Below, in pieces: positions 5,635 to 8,087 of a stretch of 8,087 nt of DNA. The notes under the pieces are model-generated. The model saw only the letters and a list, made by a program, of their open reading frames with translations. It was not told the origin of the DNA and made no database searches. The stretch is taken from contig PUPG01000176.1 of assembly GCA_003553005.1 (NCBI GenBank), positions 1 to 8,087 on the forward strand, written 5' to 3'. The position numbers were made by a program, and so were the translations under genes. The DNA comes from Bacteroidales bacterium. GTDB taxonomy: Bacteria > Bacteroidota > Bacteroidia > Bacteroidales > UBA7960. Each line of letters opens with the position of its first letter. Positions within the stretch are counted from its first letter, which is position 1.

Positions 5635-7041
5635 ATGCATAAACGAATGATCCTTACCCTGCTGGCCGGCGTCTTTCTGGTCACTGCAGGCGCCAACACC
5701 CGGATAGAAGGCAAATTTCCCGGAGCCATCGGCGAAGAGGTCAGGTTGATGACCTATGACGACCTCCTGAGCCAAAAAACGGCTGAAGTAGATGCGCAAA
5801 CTGTGGATGCAGACGGTCGCTTCCTGATGACACCGGCACTGGATGAACCCCAGCTGATGTTTTTCCGCTATCGCCATGGCAGGCGTTTCATCTACCTGGA
5901 GCCGGGTCAGCATTACCAGATTCATTTTGAGATGGCTGCAGCCAACGACCAGGAGGATGACTTTCGCAGCCTGCACCCCATGCAACAGGGGTTTCAAATG
6001 CATGTGATGTCTCCTGGCGAAGGAGAGCATTTGCATGACCAGGTCAGCCAGCTGGAGAATATGGTGGCGGAATACCTGGAAACACACGTCATGCACCGGC
6101 CAAGGGCCAACCACAGGGAATCCCTGAGGCAGTTCAGCATCCTGGCAGACACATTGCTTGCCGATACGGATGACCCGTTTGTCCAAGCATACAAACGCTA
6201 TTATATCGCATACCTGGAATCCACGTTGAATACCCGGTCCTTTCAGAGCCTTGTCGGGGACTATATCCTGGATCAGCCCATATTGTACCTGAACCCGATG
6301 TACATGGATGTATTCGATGCCTTGTTCCGCAATTATGTCTTTACGGGCAGCCGTTCAATCATGCGCCGCGACCTGCACGCAGCTGTGAACAGGGAGGCCA
6401 GTTATCACGCCCTGATGGATACCCTTGGCAAAGATACCTTGCTGATGAATGACCGCCTGCGTGAGCTGGTGATGCTTACCTCGCTTAAGGAAATGTTTGG
6501 CATTTCCGAATATGATCAGGACCAGGTATTTCTTGTGCTACAAGAGGCAGCTACGCATGGGAGGTTTCCTGAACATCGCCGGATGGCTGAAAACCTCTTG
6601 CATCAGCAAAAGCGCCTGAAGCCAGGATTTCCTGCTCCATCGCTGGTCCTGGAAGAAGGGGATGAGGTGATTTTTGACCTGGATGAAATGCAGGGGCAAT
6701 ACGTTTATCTCTTTTTCTGGGCATCCTGGTGTCCGGTGTCGATGTCGGAAGTGTCACCCATGGCTGATATTGCAGAAGAATTTCGTGGCGACCTTTCTGT
6801 GGTGGGAATCATGGTGGATGCGGATCCTGATGTTCCGCTTACATCTGCTGCTGATGCAGGTGGCGGACTGCCATACCGGCTTTTCCATTATGGCGGCGAC
6901 TACAGGATGCTCGACAGGTATGGCATCCGGTCCATTCCACAATACATGCTGATTGACCCGCAGGGTCATGTGTATGAATATCCCTTTGCAGCGCCGTCAT
7001 CAGGTATCAGCGACAGGCTCCGGCGCATCATCGGCCGGTGA
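5635..7041 (+). CDS. Secreted TlpA-like thioredoxin-fold protein with CPVS active site
   Basis: This 468-residue protein has a signal peptide (1-20: HKR, then a hydrophobic stretch ending AGA), so it should act in the periplasm or be held on an envelope surface. Residues about 21-105 form a beta-rich N-terminal domain like those preceding TlpA domains in Bacteroidota (DUF4369-like). Residues about 120-320 look helical and match nothing I know. Residues 328-468 are a thioredoxin/TlpA-like domain: GFPAPSL (331-337), FFWASWCPVS (360-369) and the cis-proline motif SIPQ with Pro435. The usual CXXC is C366-P-V-S369, and C366 is the only cysteine in the whole protein. It therefore cannot form the normal internal disulfide; it may make mixed disulfides or have lost redox function. 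ATG at 5635 is preferred over TTG 5617 because the signal peptide begins there; ATG 5647 is possible. Confidence 0.88.
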   Translation: MHKRMILTLLAGVFLVTAGANTRIEGKFPGAIGEEVRLMTYDDLLSQKTAEVDAQTVDADGRFLMTPALDEPQLMFFRYRHGRRFIYLEPGQHYQIHFEMAAANDQEDDFRSLHPMQQGFQMHVMSPGEGEHLHDQVSQLENMVAEYLETHVMHRPRANHRESLRQFSILADTLLADTDDPFVQAYKRYYIAYLESTLNTRSFQSLVGDYILDQPILYLNPMYMDVFDALFRNYVFTGSRSIMRRDLHAAVNREASYHALMDTLGKDTLLMNDRLRELVMLTSLKEMFGISEYDQDQVFLVLQEAATHGRFPEHRRMAENLLHQQKRLKPGFPAPSLVLEEGDEVIFDLDEMQGQYVYLFFWASWCPVSMSEVSPMADIAEEFRGDLSVVGIMVDADPDVPLTSAADAGGGLPYRLFHYGGDYRMLDRYGIRSIPQYMLIDPQGHVYEYPFAAPSSGISDRLRRIIGR

Positions 7042-7043
7042 GT

Positions 7044-7667
7044 TTAAGCCCTGCGCAGCTCCCTGCAGCTCAGGAGCATCTCTTTGATGTTGCCGTAGGT
7101 ATTGCTGAACACGTCTTCCAGGAGTTCTGGGTCTTTCCATTCGGCCCTGGTGATGCCTTCGCTTGTTTGGGGTTCGGCCTGGCAACAAACCCGGGTACGA
7201 AGAAAATACCAATGGGTTTTTTTAAAAGCCCACTCGCGTTCACCTTCCAGCGGATATACATGGTAGGTGGGGGCTAGCTGGTCGATGATGCGCAATTCGC
7301 CAATGCCACATTCTTCTTTGACTTCCCGCAATGCTGCCTCTTCCGGACTTTCACCCGGGTCCACCATGCCCTTGGGTAAATCCCAACGGTCGCGCCGGTA
7401 AATAAACAGCCAATGGTCGGTGGGATCCGCCACCAGTCCACCTGCGGCCTCTATCTGCCTGAACATCGCCGAAAATTCACTAAAAAGGGCTGCAGGGTCA
7501 TCGCTTATGCAAGCCATCGCCTTTGTGCCTGAGCGAATGAAGTCCATGAAGCTTTCCCAATCGACCCGCCCATGCGTAATGCGGTAATTGGCTGCCTGTT
7601 CTTCCGGGAGCCGGTTGGTAAAAAGAATTTTTTGTTGGTCAAAGAATACAGCAGGGCTGTTTTCCAT
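7044..7667 (-). CDS. Nudix hydrolase with N-terminal extension
   Basis: This 207-residue protein should hydrolyse a nucleoside-diphosphate-linked substrate with a divalent metal; the substrate cannot be told from sequence. The Nudix box is complete at residues 100-122: G100, E106, REV at 114-116, EE at 118-119 and GI at 121-122, matching GX5EX7REUXEEXGU. WLFIYRRDRWDLPKG (86-100) is the preceding strand pair. Residues 1-75 form an extension outside the Nudix fold with no motif I recognise. ATG at 7667 is chosen; the frame continues to a TTG at 7751, but that would nearly touch the pyrE start at 7755 and adds a basic, poorly conserved-looking tail. The gene is convergent with the thioredoxin-fold gene (2 nt between stops) and divergent from pyrE (87-nt gap). 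I see no clear -7 box for it on the minus strand. Confidence 0.92.
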   Translation of the reverse strand: MENSPAVFFDQQKILFTNRLPEEQAANYRITHGRVDWESFMDFIRSGTKAMACISDDPAALFSEFSAMFRQIEAAGGLVADPTDHWLFIYRRDRWDLPKGMVDPGESPEEAALREVKEECGIGELRIIDQLAPTYHVYPLEGEREWAFKKTHWYFLRTRVCCQAEPQTSEGITRAEWKDPELLEDVFSNTYGNIKEMLLSCRELRRA

Positions 7668-7715
7668 AAAGCCTGTAAGGTTTTTGTGAAGACGTGATGT
7701 CGCCTGTTTTTTTCG

Positions 7716-7723
7716 TAGCTTTG
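7716..7723 (+). promoter_or_regulatory. Candidate -7 box for pyrE
   Basis: TAGCTTTG matches TAnnTTTG exactly and lies 31 nt before the pyrE ATG, in the gap between the divergent Nudix and pyrE genes. A T-run precedes it. The nearest upstream TTTG (7683-7686) is 29 nt away, too far for the usual 19-21 nt spacing, so the -33 side is weak. The leader would be only about 25 nt, leaving little room for a leader attenuator. Confidence 0.5.
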
Positions 7724-7754
7724 TGCTTCGTTTATACCAGAAACCCTGCAACCC

Positions 7755-8087
7755 ATGTTGAAAAGCAACACCATGGCCCGCGAGGTCGCCAGATTTTTAC
7801 TGCAAATTAACGCAATAAAACTGAATACAGAAAACCCTTTTACCTGGGCTTCCGGATTGCGTGCGCCCATTTATTGCGATAACAGGCGCATTTTGTCGTT
7901 TCCTGATATTCGCCGGGATGTCGCGAAGAAAATGGCGACCCTCGTTCAAAAACACTATCCCGATGCGGAAGTCATCGCCGGCGTGGCTACCGGAGCCATC
8001 GCACAGGGGGTGCTGGTGGCCGAAAGGCTTGGGCTCCCCTTCGTATACGTGCGTTCGGGATCGAAATCCAACGGACTGGGCAGCAGG
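7755..8087 (+). CDS. pyrE: Orotate phosphoribosyltransferase, partial (right edge)
   Basis: PyrE converts orotate and PRPP into orotidine 5'-monophosphate in de novo pyrimidine synthesis. The first 111 residues are present and the frame runs off the window; the full enzyme is usually about 210 residues. Visible signatures are FTWASGLRAPIYCDNRR (29-45), the orotate- and phosphate-side block; VIAGVATGAIAQG (73-85); and LPFVYVRSGSK (94-104), including the Lys region that precedes the flexible loop. The PRPP-binding loop lies beyond the edge. ATG at 7755 gives a normal N-terminus; ATG at 7773 is a possible alternative. The gene is divergent from the Nudix gene, an arrangement I recall as common in Bacteroidota. 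Confidence 0.93.
   Translation, partial: MLKSNTMAREVARFLLQINAIKLNTENPFTWASGLRAPIYCDNRRILSFPDIRRDVAKKMATLVQKHYPDAEVIAGVATGAIAQGVLVAERLGLPFVYVRSGSKSNGLGSR

Noticed and set aside
6954..6968. TGACCC/GGGTCA inverted repeat.
   Set aside because: It is a 6-bp stem with a 3-nt loop inside coding sequence, explained by frequent codons for Asp-Pro and Gly-His.
7020..7038. CCGGC/GCCGG hairpin at the end of the thioredoxin-fold gene as a terminator.
   Set aside because: No T-run follows on either strand, and the stem is only 5 bp within coding sequence.
7668..7751. 28-residue N-terminal extension of the Nudix protein from a TTG start.
   Set aside because: It would start 4 nt from the divergent pyrE ATG and cover the likely pyrE promoter; ATG 7667 leaves a normal intergenic gap.

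Overview
The window reads as chromosomal DNA from a Bacteroidota bacterium, probably class Bacteroidia; I cannot place it to genus. Three things support this. The LptD-type protein has the long Bacteroidota form and its C-terminal signature. A DUF3822 gene, from a family I know only from Bacteroidota, sits directly before rsmD and coaD. Start codons lack Shine-Dalgarno sequences, while TAnnTTTG-like -7 promoter boxes lie in the gaps. I see no mobile element, CRISPR array, rRNA or tRNA, so this is a housekeeping neighbourhood.

Layout. Positions 1-109 hold upstream DNA with a candidate promoter. lptD (110-2818, +) encodes the outer-membrane LPS translocon. A 226-bp gap (2819-3044) holds a good Bacteroidota promoter and a leader with strong, mutually exclusive RNA pairings. 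A five-gene + strand run follows: a single-pass membrane protein (3045-3632), a DUF3822 protein (3644-4516), rsmD (4504-5049, overlapping its neighbour by 13 nt), coaD (5114-5581), and a secreted thioredoxin-fold protein (5635-7041). A Nudix hydrolase (7044-7667, -) converges on that run with only 2 nt between the stop codons. pyrE (7755 to the right edge, +, cut off) is divergent from the Nudix gene.

Functions. The genes cover envelope assembly (LptD), ribosome maturation (RsmD), coenzyme A synthesis (CoaD), pyrimidine synthesis (PyrE), and probably nucleotide clean-up (Nudix) and periplasmic thiol chemistry (the TlpA-like protein). The membrane protein and DUF3822 protein form an uncharacterised pair whose architecture loosely recalls PilN/PilM.

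The most interesting signals are in the RNA. In the leader at 2948-3049, one segment (3011-3022) can pair over 12 bp with an upstream arm or over 8 bp with the start codon region of the 3045 gene, and a 22-codon ORF spans the first stem. At the 5' end of the DUF3822 gene, a perfect 13-bp inverted repeat with a 7-nt loop is flanked by two smaller perfect hairpins, one of which competes with it. At protein level, the TlpA-like protein has CPVS instead of CXXC and no other mature cysteine, and mature LptD has exactly two cysteines, placed so that they could link the periplasmic domain to the barrel.
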